Shown here: piece after piece, positions 12,215 through 22,608 of the stretch
Position numbering within the stretch: the stretch's first letter is position 1
Layout of the letters: each line of letters begins with the position of its first letter
The notes under the pieces: generated by a model
What the model was told of the DNA's origin: nothing
The model's database searches: none
Seen by the model: the letters and a program-made list of their open reading frames with translations, nothing else
Source: Linnemannia schmuckeri
Taxonomy: Eukaryota; Mortierellomycota; Mortierellomycetes; Mortierellales; Mortierellaceae
Reading direction: 5' to 3'
Assembly: GCA_029449235.1 (NCBI GenBank)
Contig: JANATG010000007.1
Location: 744,001-808,000 of the forward strand
Length of the DNA stretch: 64,000 bases
Position numbers and translations under genes: made by a program

Positions 12215-14705
12215 ATGGCGACAGTTGCGGATCCCACCCATTCCAAGCAGGAGGATAATGATGCGCATCTCACTCAGATTCAGGAAGACTATCCTCAACA
12301 GGACCTCCCCCACTTTACCGTAAGCATACCTTTGCTCCCTTTCGTTATTCATTACCTCGCATTTTTACCATCTTACTCGCATGACAATACAATTCTTCGA
12401 CCAAGCAAACAAGGTTTTTTTACGTTTCAAACACCAACGCAGCAGCACCCTTTTTACTATCATATGAATGATATAGTGGCGGTCAATGGTGGTTGGTATC
12501 TTTATCGGCACACTGTTGTGCTTCACCAACATGTACTTTGGCCTTCAGACCGGTTGGATCAGTATGATGTCTCTCCAATCTTCCTTGCTCGGCTTTGCCA
12601 TCTTCAAGGCCCTCAAAAACTTCATTAAGGTCCCCTTTGGTCCCGCCGAGAACATTGTCCTCCAGTCTGTGGCCGTCGCCACTGGTACCATGCCCCTGGC
12701 CGCCGGATTTGTCGGAATCATTCCAGCCCTGAAGTTGATGACCCTTGCCGATAACCCCAACCATGGGGGATCTGTCGAGCTCTCTGCCGGAAATTTGATT
12801 CTTTGGTCGTTGGCGGTTGCGTTCTTTGGCGTCTTTATTGCGGTTCCTCTCAGACGGCAGGTCATTATCAAGGAGAAGCTACCCTTCCCCTCGGGTACCG
12901 CTACTGCGCAGATGATTGGTGTTCTTCATAATACGCCTCTTGTCAACCACAGCAACCCACATCATCGTCAGCATGTCACCGAGGTTGCGAGCGCACAGTT
13001 TGGAGAGGAGGGTCTTCGTCGTCGCAAGAATAATGATGAAAAAGCGGATCTAGAAGAGTACACCAAGGAAGGTCAGCAGTCCCTGGGTCAATTGGCCGCT
13101 GTCGACTACGAGGAACAGCGCCATGCTCAGGCCAGTGGCAAGGTCGAAATTCACGGCGAGAACGGAGAGCATTTCACGTTGGACAAGGAGTTCTTGCAGG
13201 AGGACAACTGGCGTCTCAACATGACCGCTTTGGCGATTTCCTTTGGTCTCTCGGCCCTGTACACGATCCTTTCCTATTTCTTCCCCGTTGTCTCGACGGT
13301 GCCCATCTTTGACTGGCTTTCTGGAATGACTGTTACGGTTGCCAGCACCTGGCAATGGTACCTGACCCCCTCGCTGAGTTATGTTGGCCAGGGTGTCATT
13401 ATGGGCTTTCCCACAACAGCGTCCATGTTGCTCGGCTGTGTTGTCGGCTGGGGTATCCTCTCACCCGTCGTCACCAACAAGAAGTGGGTCACTGGGCCAG
13501 TTGGCAGCTCGACCAGCGGTGCTCGTGGATGGATTCTCTGGGTCTCTCTCGGTGTTATGATTGCCGAGGCTGTTGTTTCGCTGTTGGGAGTCATCGTCTT
13601 GTCATTCATTGCTCACTACCGCCGCAAGACACGCGAGAAGCGCAATGCCGAGCGTAAGGCTGCTATCGAGGCCTCTGCTACCCACACTGGTGCGGACATT
13701 GACGCCTTCAGCGTTGAGGAGGATCTGGAGGATGAGGATGCACCCATTGACCAGTTGGTCCCTCTCAAACTCTGGGTCTGCGGTCTGATTTTGTCGTCTG
13801 CTCTTTGCCTGCTGTTGATCTGGGTTGTTTTCAAGGACCAGCACATGCCCGTCTATGCCACTTTGCTCGCCATTGTCCTCGGTTGTCTCCTGTCTGTCCT
13901 CGGAGTCCGCGCTTTGGGATCGACTGATTTAAATCCTGTCAGTGGTATCGGCAAAGTATCGCAGTTTGCCTTTGCCGGAGTTGTCCCCGGAGGTATTGTC
14001 GCCAACTTGATTGCTGGAGGTATTGCCGAGGCAGGAGCTCAACAAGCAGGAGACTTGATGCAGGATCTCAAAACGGGACATTTGCTTGGCGCCTCACCCA
14101 AGGCCCAGTTCTGGGCCCAATTGATCGGTTCCCTGGCCTCGGTTTTCATCTCCACAGGAGTGTATAAGTTGTATTCGTCCGCGTACGAGTTGCCCGGCCC
14201 TCAGTTTGCAGTCCCCACGGCCAAGGTCTGGTTGGATCTCGCTCGTCTCTTGAACGGCCACCCATTGCCCACCAACACCGGCCCCTTCATCTGGGGTTTC
14301 GCCGGTTTCTTTGCTCTTTTGACCATCATCCAGGTCGTCTACTCTGATGTCGCCTTCTTGAAGTCTCGCAGCCGCAATGGATCCATCCGGGGTCGTCCTC
14401 GCTGGATCGGTTGGATTCCCTCTGGAATTGCCTTTGCTATTGGAATGTATAACCTGCCGAACTTTACGTTGGCGCGTTTTGTTGGAGGAGTGGTTTCGCT
14501 GTGGTGGGATTGGCATTGCAAGAAGTATGCGAGTCACCCATCGGCCAAGTATGCCAAGCTGGGACGTGTGTTCTTGATCATTATTGCATCCGGTTTTGTT
14601 CTTGGTGAGGGTACGTTCTCGATTGTGAATTTGATCTTGAAGACGGCCAAGGTCCATTCTGCATCCTGCGTCGGATGCTATGCCGGCGCCTGCAGCTGCA
14701 ACTAA
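12215..14705 (+). CDS. Oligopeptide transporter (OPT) superfamily membrane protein, YGL114W-like
   Basis: Exons 12215-12319 and 12477-14705 join in phase 0 to 777 residues. The acceptor at 12475-12476 is set by the family motif WRSMVVGIFIGTLLCFTNMY, immediately followed by FGLQTGW. The protein is polytopic, with about a dozen or more hydrophobic segments, a long charged loop at about residues 185-255 and an acidic loop near residue 440. Motifs such as LPFPSGTATAQMIG and NLIAGGIAEAGAQQAGDLMQDLKTG are typical of the fungal OPT/YSL-like clade. Substrates of this subgroup are poorly defined; peptides or metal complexes are possible by family. The C-terminus carries four cysteines in a short stretch (SCVGCYAGACSCN), a possible metal-binding tail. 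Confidence 0.93.
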
Positions 14706-15151
14706 GCATACGAACGTACTATAGTTATATTTTATCTATCTAATTTATCCGAACAACGAATATACCCTTATTATTCATCCTTTTGCTGCACGTATATGCT
14801 GGCGGTTGTGGTAAACAGACGTGGCGCGGAAAATACCTATTTGACCATTGCAACAGATGGACTTGAATAACCATTTTCCGAAGAAAAAGTCCATGTGGAC
14901 AAAATTGAGACAGGAAGGTGAAGTATGACGACGATGAGCGAGGGAATTATAGTACATGAACAACTCAACGACAAGTTCACATTCACGCACTTTTTTTTTT
15001 TTTTCTCTTCTTTCCTTCTTTTCCTCTCGATTATTTTTCGACATTTTCCCACACTCATCTCTCTCCTTTTCCTCACACATTGGCCCGACATCAACTGCCA
15101 GGCCGAGAACACGATAACAAACCACCCTCGAGCCAAGCCAAGTCAACACTC
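14706..15151. other. Intergenic: OPT 3' end and decarboxylase leader
   Basis: AT-rich 3' flank of the transporter gene, then a pyrimidine tract at about 14990-15080 and A/C-rich leader before the ATG at 15152. An in-frame non-ATG extension exists upstream but has no start codon. No gene seen. Confidence 0.4.
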
Positions 15152-16146
15152 ATGAGCAACCAACAACCGCAAGAAGAACACGCACCTCCACCCACAACCG
15201 CGGCCACCGAATGGGCTGAATCAGTTACCAGTGTTGAAGATTACGTCCACAAATCTGCAGGACGCCTCGAAGCGACCGTTGCCAACTCCTGCGCGAATGA
15301 AGATGAAGGACACCCACTCTGTAAGTATACTATAAAAGAGTGTCCACTATTCATGGGGAACGGGAGGTGGCGCTCGAACCATTGTTTTCGTTCCTTATGT
15401 GTTGCCCTTCCGTTTGTTCACTTGTATTATATTCTTAGCGGATGGCGGGATCTTGACGAGTGCGAATCACAAGACGTGGTTCCCTTATGTGCACCCGCAC
15501 AAGTGGGTCCACAAGTTATATAAGGCGTACCGATACGGTAACTATGTTATTGTTGACCGCAAGGTAACTGCCTCTCTACGTGATGCTTCTCTTTTACTCT
15601 TTTGGATGTAAGCATGTCGTCAGCGACCTAACATACTCTCATACATTTTTTTTTGATGTTTGGACAATGAATGAGTAGACGGGCAAGACAGAGTGGGAGG
15701 ATATGCCAGTCTATGCCCGTATTGGAATGCACCTTCTCTTTGCCTGTCAATTCGATCACAGGCGTAAGGCGTACTCCTTTGATTGTACCATGGAGCAGGA
15801 GAACAAACAAACAAAAAATGGCGCATATCGTTGATAGCCTGACTAAATAACGTCCCTCTTTTCCAATCACAGTGCTGGAGACCCACAGGTTACAGAATTT
15901 ATTCCTGAAAGAATCGCAGACGCAAGGAAGGCATTTCGATAACCCAGCGTCAGTCAGTCATATTGTCCCCTTTATCAAGACGTATAAACTGGATTTGACA
16001 GAGTTGTTGGAGGAGGATGTGTCAAAGTACAGGACATTCAATGAGTTTTTTTATAGGCGGCTCAAAAAGGATGCGCGGCCTATTGACAGCAAGGACGATC
16101 CTGTGAGTTTTTGTTTTTCGACTATTTCGAACAAACAAAAGAATCT

Positions 16147-16186
<40 letters not shown>

Positions 16187-16988
16187 ACAAACAGCCCAAA
16201 AAACCTGACGATTCGTTTTTTTACTTGCAACTCGTATCTACTACAATAGACGGTGATCACCTCGGCTGCAGACTGTCGCCTCGCCTGTTTCGATTCCATC
16301 TCTACTGCACAAAAGTTCTGGATCAAGGGCCAAAAATTCACCCTCCCAACCTTCCTCCAGGACGACGCTCTCGCCAAAGAATTCGACCAAGCCTCCATGG
16401 CGATTTTCAGGTTAGCGCCGCAGGATTATCATCGATTCCATAGTCCTGTCCGGGGCACTGTTTCAAGGGACAGGGAGCCGGTGAGGATTGGGGGCACGTA
16501 TTTTACGGTGAACCCTATGGCTGTGAACGAAAACTTGGATGTGTTTACGGAGAATGTTCGTGTTGTTTCTGTGCTTGATCTTGAGGAGCAAGAAGGGAAT
16601 GAGGCGTTTGATAGGTGTGTGTTTGTCTCGATCGGGGCCTTGCTAGGTAAGAAGCAGGTTGAAGGGAAAGGCGGTTTTCTTGATACCATCATAGTCCTCT
16701 CCAAAAAGAAAAGAACACTAACGAAGAAAATGATATCATATCTCAATTGAAAACTAAAAAAAAAAAAAAAAAAAAATAGTTGGGTCGATAGAACTGACGG
16801 GGGGCAAGGTACCCGGAACCAAGGTCGAGAAAGGAGACGAGCTCGGGTATTTTGCGTACGGTGGATCGACATGTGTCCTATTGTTCAAGAAGGGCGCTGT
16901 TCAATTCGATCAGGACCTGATAGAGAGCTCCAAGAATGGTGTCGAGACCCTTGTCCGCATGGGTGAGCACATAGGACGTCAGCTTTGA
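15152..16988 (+). CDS. Phosphatidylserine decarboxylase proenzyme
   Basis: Makes phosphatidylethanolamine from phosphatidylserine. Six exons (15152-15320, 15439-15563, 15679-15763, 15873-16102, 16250-16646, 16780-16988) keep phase throughout and give 404 residues. Family features: TFNEFFYRRLKKDARPI, SAADCRLACFDS, FRLAPQDYHRFHSPVRG with the conserved His residues, and the self-cleavage site YGGST near residues 362-366. There the Ser becomes the pyruvoyl group of the small alpha chain. No C2 domain, signal peptide or clear membrane anchor is seen, so it resembles soluble fungal PSD paralogues more than mitochondrial Psd1. The third exon's donor at 15764 (GTAAGG) was chosen over 15755 (GTCAAT); both keep frame. 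Intron 4 has a poly-T run and intron 5 a poly-A run. It converges on the cyclodeaminase gene, leaving 93 bp between stops. Confidence 0.93.
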
Positions 16989-17081
16989 ACAGCATAGAGG
17001 GTAAAACACGCATTAAGATATAGCGAACATTGACATATCAACAAGTAGATAGCAAATGAAAAGAGAAAGTAGAAGTGTATT

Positions 17082-18289
17082 TTAGATGTCAACGACAGAG
17101 CCAAGGCCCATGGCCTCCGCCTTGTCGAGCACTAACGCAGTAATGGCGACATCTTGAGCCGCAATGCCCACACTCTTGAAAATCGTCACATCCTTCTTGT
17201 CCTGATTATTCCCACGCTCCTTCTCCAGTTGCGAAAACTCCTTTGGCAAGGCATCCTGCTTGAACTTGCCATCCTCCGCAAAGATCTCACCCAATTCTGC
17301 CAAAACCCCATTCTGTCCCGTCAGCTTCTTGGCCAAGATAAACTCGCCCGCCTCATGTTCACATTCCTTCTTGGCATCGACCAACGTCCAAGCACGAGCA
17401 ATCAGATCCTGATCGACTTCATGCATGAGGGGTGTGTAGGATCCGACCATGTTAAAGTGTGTTCCTGGTTGGACCCATTCCCCAGAGAAAAGGGGCTCGG
17501 TTGTATTTGTGCAGGTGCAGATGATGTGTGCGGATTGGACGATTTCCTTCAGTTTGGCCTGAGGCGATCCTGATCCTGTTGCGGATGCCGTGGACTCGCC
17601 GGTGGTAATGCTGAAGGCCGAGATGTCGATCGATTTGGCACTGCACTCGGGCGACAGTTCCTGGACGAGATCGCGGGCACGAGGCAGGGTCCTGTTACAG
17701 ATGACGATGCGTGAGATCTGATCGGGCAAGATATGTGTCAACAGCTGGATATGTGCCTTTGCCTGCGCGCCCGATCCAAACACCACCAACGACAAGGCCT
17801 TCCTGTCTTTTTTCTCATTGATAGTATCAAAGATGACCCGTGTGGCAAGAGCAGATCCAGCAGCAGTGCGAACAGCAGTCAAGAGACGAGCATTAACAAG
17901 TCCCCGAGGTTCACCAGTCTTATTGTCAAAGACGATAGCGACACCGGGGAGACCGTCCTTAGAGTCTGTTTTGGGGACAGAGACGATTTTGACGGTTGAA
18001 GTGAGGGTGTCGATTCTTGAGGGCATGATGAGAGTTTTGTGGTAAGGGGTTTCGAGTGCTGATCTCTGTGGCGTCTGTGTTTCGTTTGCGCTACGTTTTG
18101 TTAATGATAATGGTCGGTGAGTAATTGTGAGGTTGCGAGTAATAGTATGACTGAGATGTGACCATAAAAAGAGGAGAAGTACCTGTAGGCGTGGAAGGCT
18201 TGTGCTTGGGAGGTGAGTATATCTTCGATATTGATGTCCTTAAGGACGGCAGCGACGTGCTCCAAGGAAAGAACGCGGACTGGAGGCAT
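17082..18289 (-). CDS. Ornithine cyclodeaminase / mu-crystallin family protein
   Basis: Exon 1 is 18289-18183 and exon 2 is 18063-17082; the 119-bp intron joins in phase to 362 residues. The N-terminal part VRVLSLEHVAAVLKDINIED and the middle TVKIVSVPKT, then LPGVAIVFDNKTGEPRGLV and LTAVRTAAGSALAT, match the family. LVVFGSGAQAKAHIQLL is the Rossmann-fold NAD(P)-binding loop. Family members are NAD(P)-dependent enzymes acting on amino or imino acids (ornithine, ketimines) or binding thyroid hormone in animals; the exact substrate here cannot be read from sequence. The acceptor (CACAGAG) was fixed by requiring phase 2 and the PSRIDTLTSTVK block. The gene starts 161 bp from the inverted repeat at 18451-18543, so the neighbouring element sits at its promoter. 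Confidence 0.9.
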
Positions 18290-18450
18290 CTTTGTATAGG
18301 TATAAGGGTGAAGATAAGAGGGGAAAGAGGGGGTTGTGAAAGATGAGCGATCGATATCAGTGCCTGAAAGTAGGACATTGGGCGCACAATTACGTCACGG
18401 ATGACGCATTGCGTGTACCCGCTGTACCCACGATCTGGACTATCTACAGA

Positions 18451-18543
18451 CCGACCACTCATAGTTAGAATGTATTTTCACCACAAATTCGAACTATCGT
18501 CGTGTAAAGTTTCCGAATTCACATTCTAACTATGAGTGGTCGG
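18451..18543. repeat. Perfect 23-bp inverted repeat with 47-bp spacer (hairpin)
   Basis: The left arm 18451-18473 and right arm 18521-18543 are exact reverse complements over 23 bp; the arm begins CCGACCACTCATAGTTAGAA. An imperfect extension of a few pairs continues outside the arms. It lies 34 bp past the stop codon of the minus-strand XPG-Fanzor pseudogene, so it would be in that transcript's 3' region. It could be a transposon terminus, a stand-alone MITE-like hairpin, or part of a guide-RNA scaffold. The structure is seen directly; the role is inference. Confidence 0.85.
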
Positions 18544-18599
18544 GCTATAGTGTGTTTGCTCCACACGAAAAAAAATGCTATAGAGTAGAAGGCCTTTTA

Positions 18600-18745
18600 G
18601 GATCCATGGCTTGCTTACTCCTCTTGGAGCTCCCGATAGTCTTGTCATCTTCAATGGTCATCGGATCCGTGGCTTGCTTTCTCCTCTTGCAGCCTGCAAT
18701 AGGCTTGCCATCGTCCACCACCATAGGTTCTATGGCTTGCCTGAT
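18600..18745 (-). repeat. 63-bp tandem repeat in the Fanzor C-terminal tail
   Basis: Units start at 18600, 18663 and 18726 (GGATCC..TGGCTTGC, the last partial). Each encodes 21 residues in the minus frame of the pattern KQAxxPMxxDDxKxIxxxKR, giving basic clusters KRRK and KRSK alternating with acidic DD. It follows the RuvC-III motif and a DKDGNYPWM block. The clusters could act as nuclear-localisation signals; that is inference. Confidence 0.75.
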
Positions 18746-21210
18746 CTTGGGACCTTGCGATGCGGTGGTTCTGGAACTCGTCGGCTCTGAACAAGCACTG
18801 TCACCGACGCTCTCCATCCAGGGATAGTTGCCGTCCTTGTCGACTGGTTGCAGATACAAGGGACGTCGTTGGTACATGAGATAATCTTTGACAATGTTAC
18901 ACATATTATGTGCGGCCAAAACATCGCGATGTACATATTGCTGACAGTGTGGGCAGAAGAGTCTCCGTATGTTGACATGGCAGACAAACTGGCGACATAT
19001 CGGGAACTTTTTCGCGGTGAAATATTCATTAATCCCGACAACAACGTACCCTAGCGAGCGGGCCTAATGAAAAATAATATGAATGCTGCAGATTAAGATC
19101 GATGTCGGCGCGTGCAGAAAGTACTCGAGCATCAAAATTGAAGTTGAGAAATATAGGGAAACTTGCCAGTTGAACAAAGAAAGATAAAAGGATCCGTGAA
19201 GAGAAGATAAACGGTTCTTGGAATCGAATTGGCCGAGACCTACTCCAATGACCGCCAGATTTTCCGTATCGCGCTTGTCCCCGATGGTACCCCCAAGGAG
19301 TCCGAGAAGACGGTTGGCAATCGTCTTAAATTCCTCATTCCGCGCTCGTGTTGCATCCCAATCATGTCTTTTGTACCTCATTCGATCACCGTTGTAATAC
19401 TTGGCCAGACGCTCCTCGACACCCTCCAAGTACTCGAGATATTCGAACACACTTGCATCAGCGCCGCGCAACGCCGGTAAAATCGATTCAATTTCCAATA
19501 TTGACTTGTCAAAGTCTTGTGGGATCTGTGCCTTAGAGTCTTCCAACCATCGTCTGTGTTTAAAGGTAGGCTGGTAGACAACCTTCTGTTTCACAGCGAG
19601 GTTGTAATATAGAGGCTTTGGAGGGGCTGAGAAGAAGGTCGAGGGGACAGTCCAGGATGCAGGGTCGGTCGAGGGGGCAGCGGACAACACGGTAGACGAC
19701 GGTATGTTAGAAGTAGAGACGGCCTTCATCTTGCCTTTCTTGGCTTGATCCGAGAACGTCATCCTGCCCTTCTTGTCCAGACCCAGCGTGTCCGGCAGCA
19801 GAGCACATGCTCCGACGACAAACGCCTGACCCAGATCCAAGCACAAGACCTTGATCCTTTCTGGTTTGTACTGTGACCAAAGAAACTCGATATCCTCTTT
19901 CGATTTGACGTGCTCTAAATCACATCCCTCCTGCGGCCACAGCCGCATGACATCTTCCTTGGATCGGACAATATTGCGAACCTCCTTCAAAAAATAGTCC
20001 ACCCCGCCAACAGTCGAAGTCAATCGATCCTCAGGCAACCAATCCGCCGGCAAACGCTTGAACCTTGCCGATTGGAGCTCCTTCAACTTGTATGTCACAA
20101 GCTGAATCTCCAAGCCGTCAGGGCGAATGGAGCCTTGCAGCAGGTATCCTTTGGTTGTGTAGTCCTTGGGTTGGACAGTACCCTGTGCAATGGCTTGGTG
20201 GTGGTATTTGATCTGGTCCATACCCCAAGACTTGATCTTGTTTCTGTATCCTGCCTTGCCTTTCTGCCGTGAGCTAAGTTCATCAGTATTGAGATCCGAG
20301 AGAAAGATCCTAATCAGGTATCCTGGCTCTAAACCCGCTAACCATCCCTCCAAGTCCTGTGCAGCAGCCCCATTTGGAAACTCGTCCTTGGCCAGATCCC
20401 AGATCTTGCTTCTCACCAACGGCTGGTCGCAGAAGAAAACCAGCAGCTCTCGTTCTGTGAACGACACAAATCCGTCTTCTTGGCGAGAAAACGGGGTGAA
20501 TCGTCGAGGACTGCGTGTCATCTGGTTGAACTTGACGAAATTCTCTACGGCGCTCCAATCATGGTTGATCTCTAGATCGAGGTCACTCGCCGTCTCCTGC
20601 TGCTGTACCGTCTGTTGCTGCTGCTGCTCTGGGTTAGCTGGCTGCTGCAGCCTCGGGTCGCTCGATCCTGCTTCTCCCACCGTCTTAGTCCTTTTCCTGC
20701 TTGTTTGAAAATGCGTCCTTGCCACACTGCTTGTTGCGATCTTTTTCCCTTTGTTGCTTGATCTGGATTAAAATAAAAATAAACAAATAGCAGAGTTTGA
20801 ATGTTTGATCCAAAACGTTATATACATACATGCATGCCTGCAAAAGACATCTGAAACGTATCCTTTACCTGTTCCTGCAGCTCTAATGTTCCATTATGGT
20901 AGATTTTTCTCAGTTCCATCGCAAGTTGTGTGGCTACGGACCGAACAAGCCCAGTGGATCCGAGTTTCCTTCCTCCAAGAGAGCTAGGTCCTCCTGTCTT
21001 GAGTATGTTAAGTTGCTTAAACCGATTGATAAAGTCGATCACGAGTGTATTGACCCCTCGACCGCTAGGCTTCTTTCCCAAATGAAGGAACCGCATAAAA
21101 TAGGCAATAAAGTTCACCTGATTGTCGGACTTGCCAGCATCCTCGTCAAGAGTAGCATCAATCTTGCCCTGCGGCACATCGTTGGTAGAGTCTGGATCCT
21201 TGAGTTCGAT

Positions 21211-21233
21211 GGGGGGGGGGGGGGGGGGGGGGG
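21211..21233. repeat. 23-base G homopolymer inside the fusion pseudogene
   Basis: Reads as poly-C on the coding strand and sits between the segment encoding GYIERVV and the one encoding ELKDPDSTND. Upstream and downstream frames differ by one base across it, so its length is either a mutation or a sequencing/assembly artefact. In the correct frame it would encode a proline run. Confidence 0.9.
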
Positions 21234-22580
21234 CAAAGGTATCCCAACTACTTGCGGTCATCCGACGAGACCGCTCCAACAACAACACGCTCGATATAGC
21301 CTCCGATCAATCTCTGGCATACCCTTTTTATTTTATTGGCTTGGCGGACAGCGTCTCGGACACACGCAACGATCTCTTTAGCCACAGCGGCCCTTTCTGG
21401 TAGGGTTGTGTCCTCGGTCATCCTTGCTTCTCCAGCCGTATCATCTACTGGCGACCTAGTCCGGACATCCTCGCGCCTGACATGCCAGGCACCGTACACA
21501 TTCGCGGAAAGTGTGCCCATCGTGAGTCCCACCGTGGGATGCTCCTAAGAAAGAGCACGTAGAAGTGTACTCTTATTTTTTGGCTCAATGTAGCGTAACG
21601 GCTTAGGTGGCTTAATAGGTTTTGGCTGGGGCGTCTCAAGGGGACTCTCCGGTTTGGATGCTCATGGCTTCCAACGATATTGAGTCATCGTCGACGGTGG
21701 TTCTTGCGAGCCATTTCTACTCCGTTTTCTGGCCCAGTATCGAGGTCGTTGAGGCTGAGGGGTCATTGTGTTTGTGGAGCTGTTGAGGACCTTAGCAGAA
21801 TTGTCGCTAGTGATATTCTTGTCCTTGGGTGAGGCGCCGTTGGTGGTCTGCTTCTTGTCCTTGGGTGGTGGGCGATCAATGGTCCGGTAGCGATTAAACT
21901 GTTGGCCTGCTTTTTGTCGGTAAACACGACTCTCAGAGGACCCACTATTTATAAAATAAATTTAGGTTAAGATTGGTAATCAAACATTTGACTTGGTGAT
22001 AAAAGCAAATTATTAAAGCTGAAAGAAGAACTGTACCTCTTTTTCAGCAATCTGCCTTCTTTCTCACTTTTCCTGCGTTCCGCGTACCGCATTTTGGCTT
22101 CTTCGAACCTAGTCTTGACATCCTCAAGTGTGAGAGCAGGAAGAATATCCGACAAAGGAGCATCTGAGTTCCTGGCCAGAGTGATCGCAGTCGTGTCTGG
22201 GCGAAGCGGTGTTTCTCGTCTGTGTGCAAAGACTCTGATGGAGGCTTCAAACGTTAACTTGTCTCTGTTTTTTAGAATGACATGCTCGTCCGACAAGTAA
22301 GCATCAACCATCGCAGGTATGTCCATGTCTATATATGGAACGAAAAGTGTGTTAACACAAAAATACAAACATAAGAAATAAAATAAATAAAAAGGATCAC
22401 ACACTAAACATACCAAGCGGGATGCCTTTAATAATCTTGAAATTTGTTGCACACCCGAGACTGTAGACGTTGCGGTTATAGTCATTCCATGAGACAATGC
22501 CCAGCAAAGTAAAGTGGTTGCGTGTGGTGAAGCCGACACTCCCATAGACATCGTCCATGACATACTCCAGAAATCCACCC

Positions 22581-22608
22581 CCAGATATCGGCCGCCAGAT
22601 ATCGGTCG
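22581..22608. repeat. 14-bp tandem duplication causing a frameshift
   Basis: Two 14-bp copies (CCAGATATCGGCCG and CCAGATATCGGTCG, one mismatch) lie head to tail, followed by a partial third. With one copy removed, the minus-strand frame runs from the ISGDSD block through IWRPISGG to LLGIVSWNDYNRNVYSLG and reaches the exon end in the phase required by the next exon. This is strong evidence that the duplication inactivated this copy. Confidence 0.85.

Noticed and set aside
18451..18543. tRNA or rho-independent-type terminator
   Set aside because: No tRNA box sequences, and eukaryotic genes do not use such terminators; the perfect long stem with a 47-base spacer fits an inverted repeat better.
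21545..21547. Reading the TAG before GAGCATCCC as a splice acceptor
   Set aside because: No donor of suitable strength and phase lies upstream at a normal intron distance, and the flanking sequence is in the same frame on both sides, so an in-frame stop is simpler.
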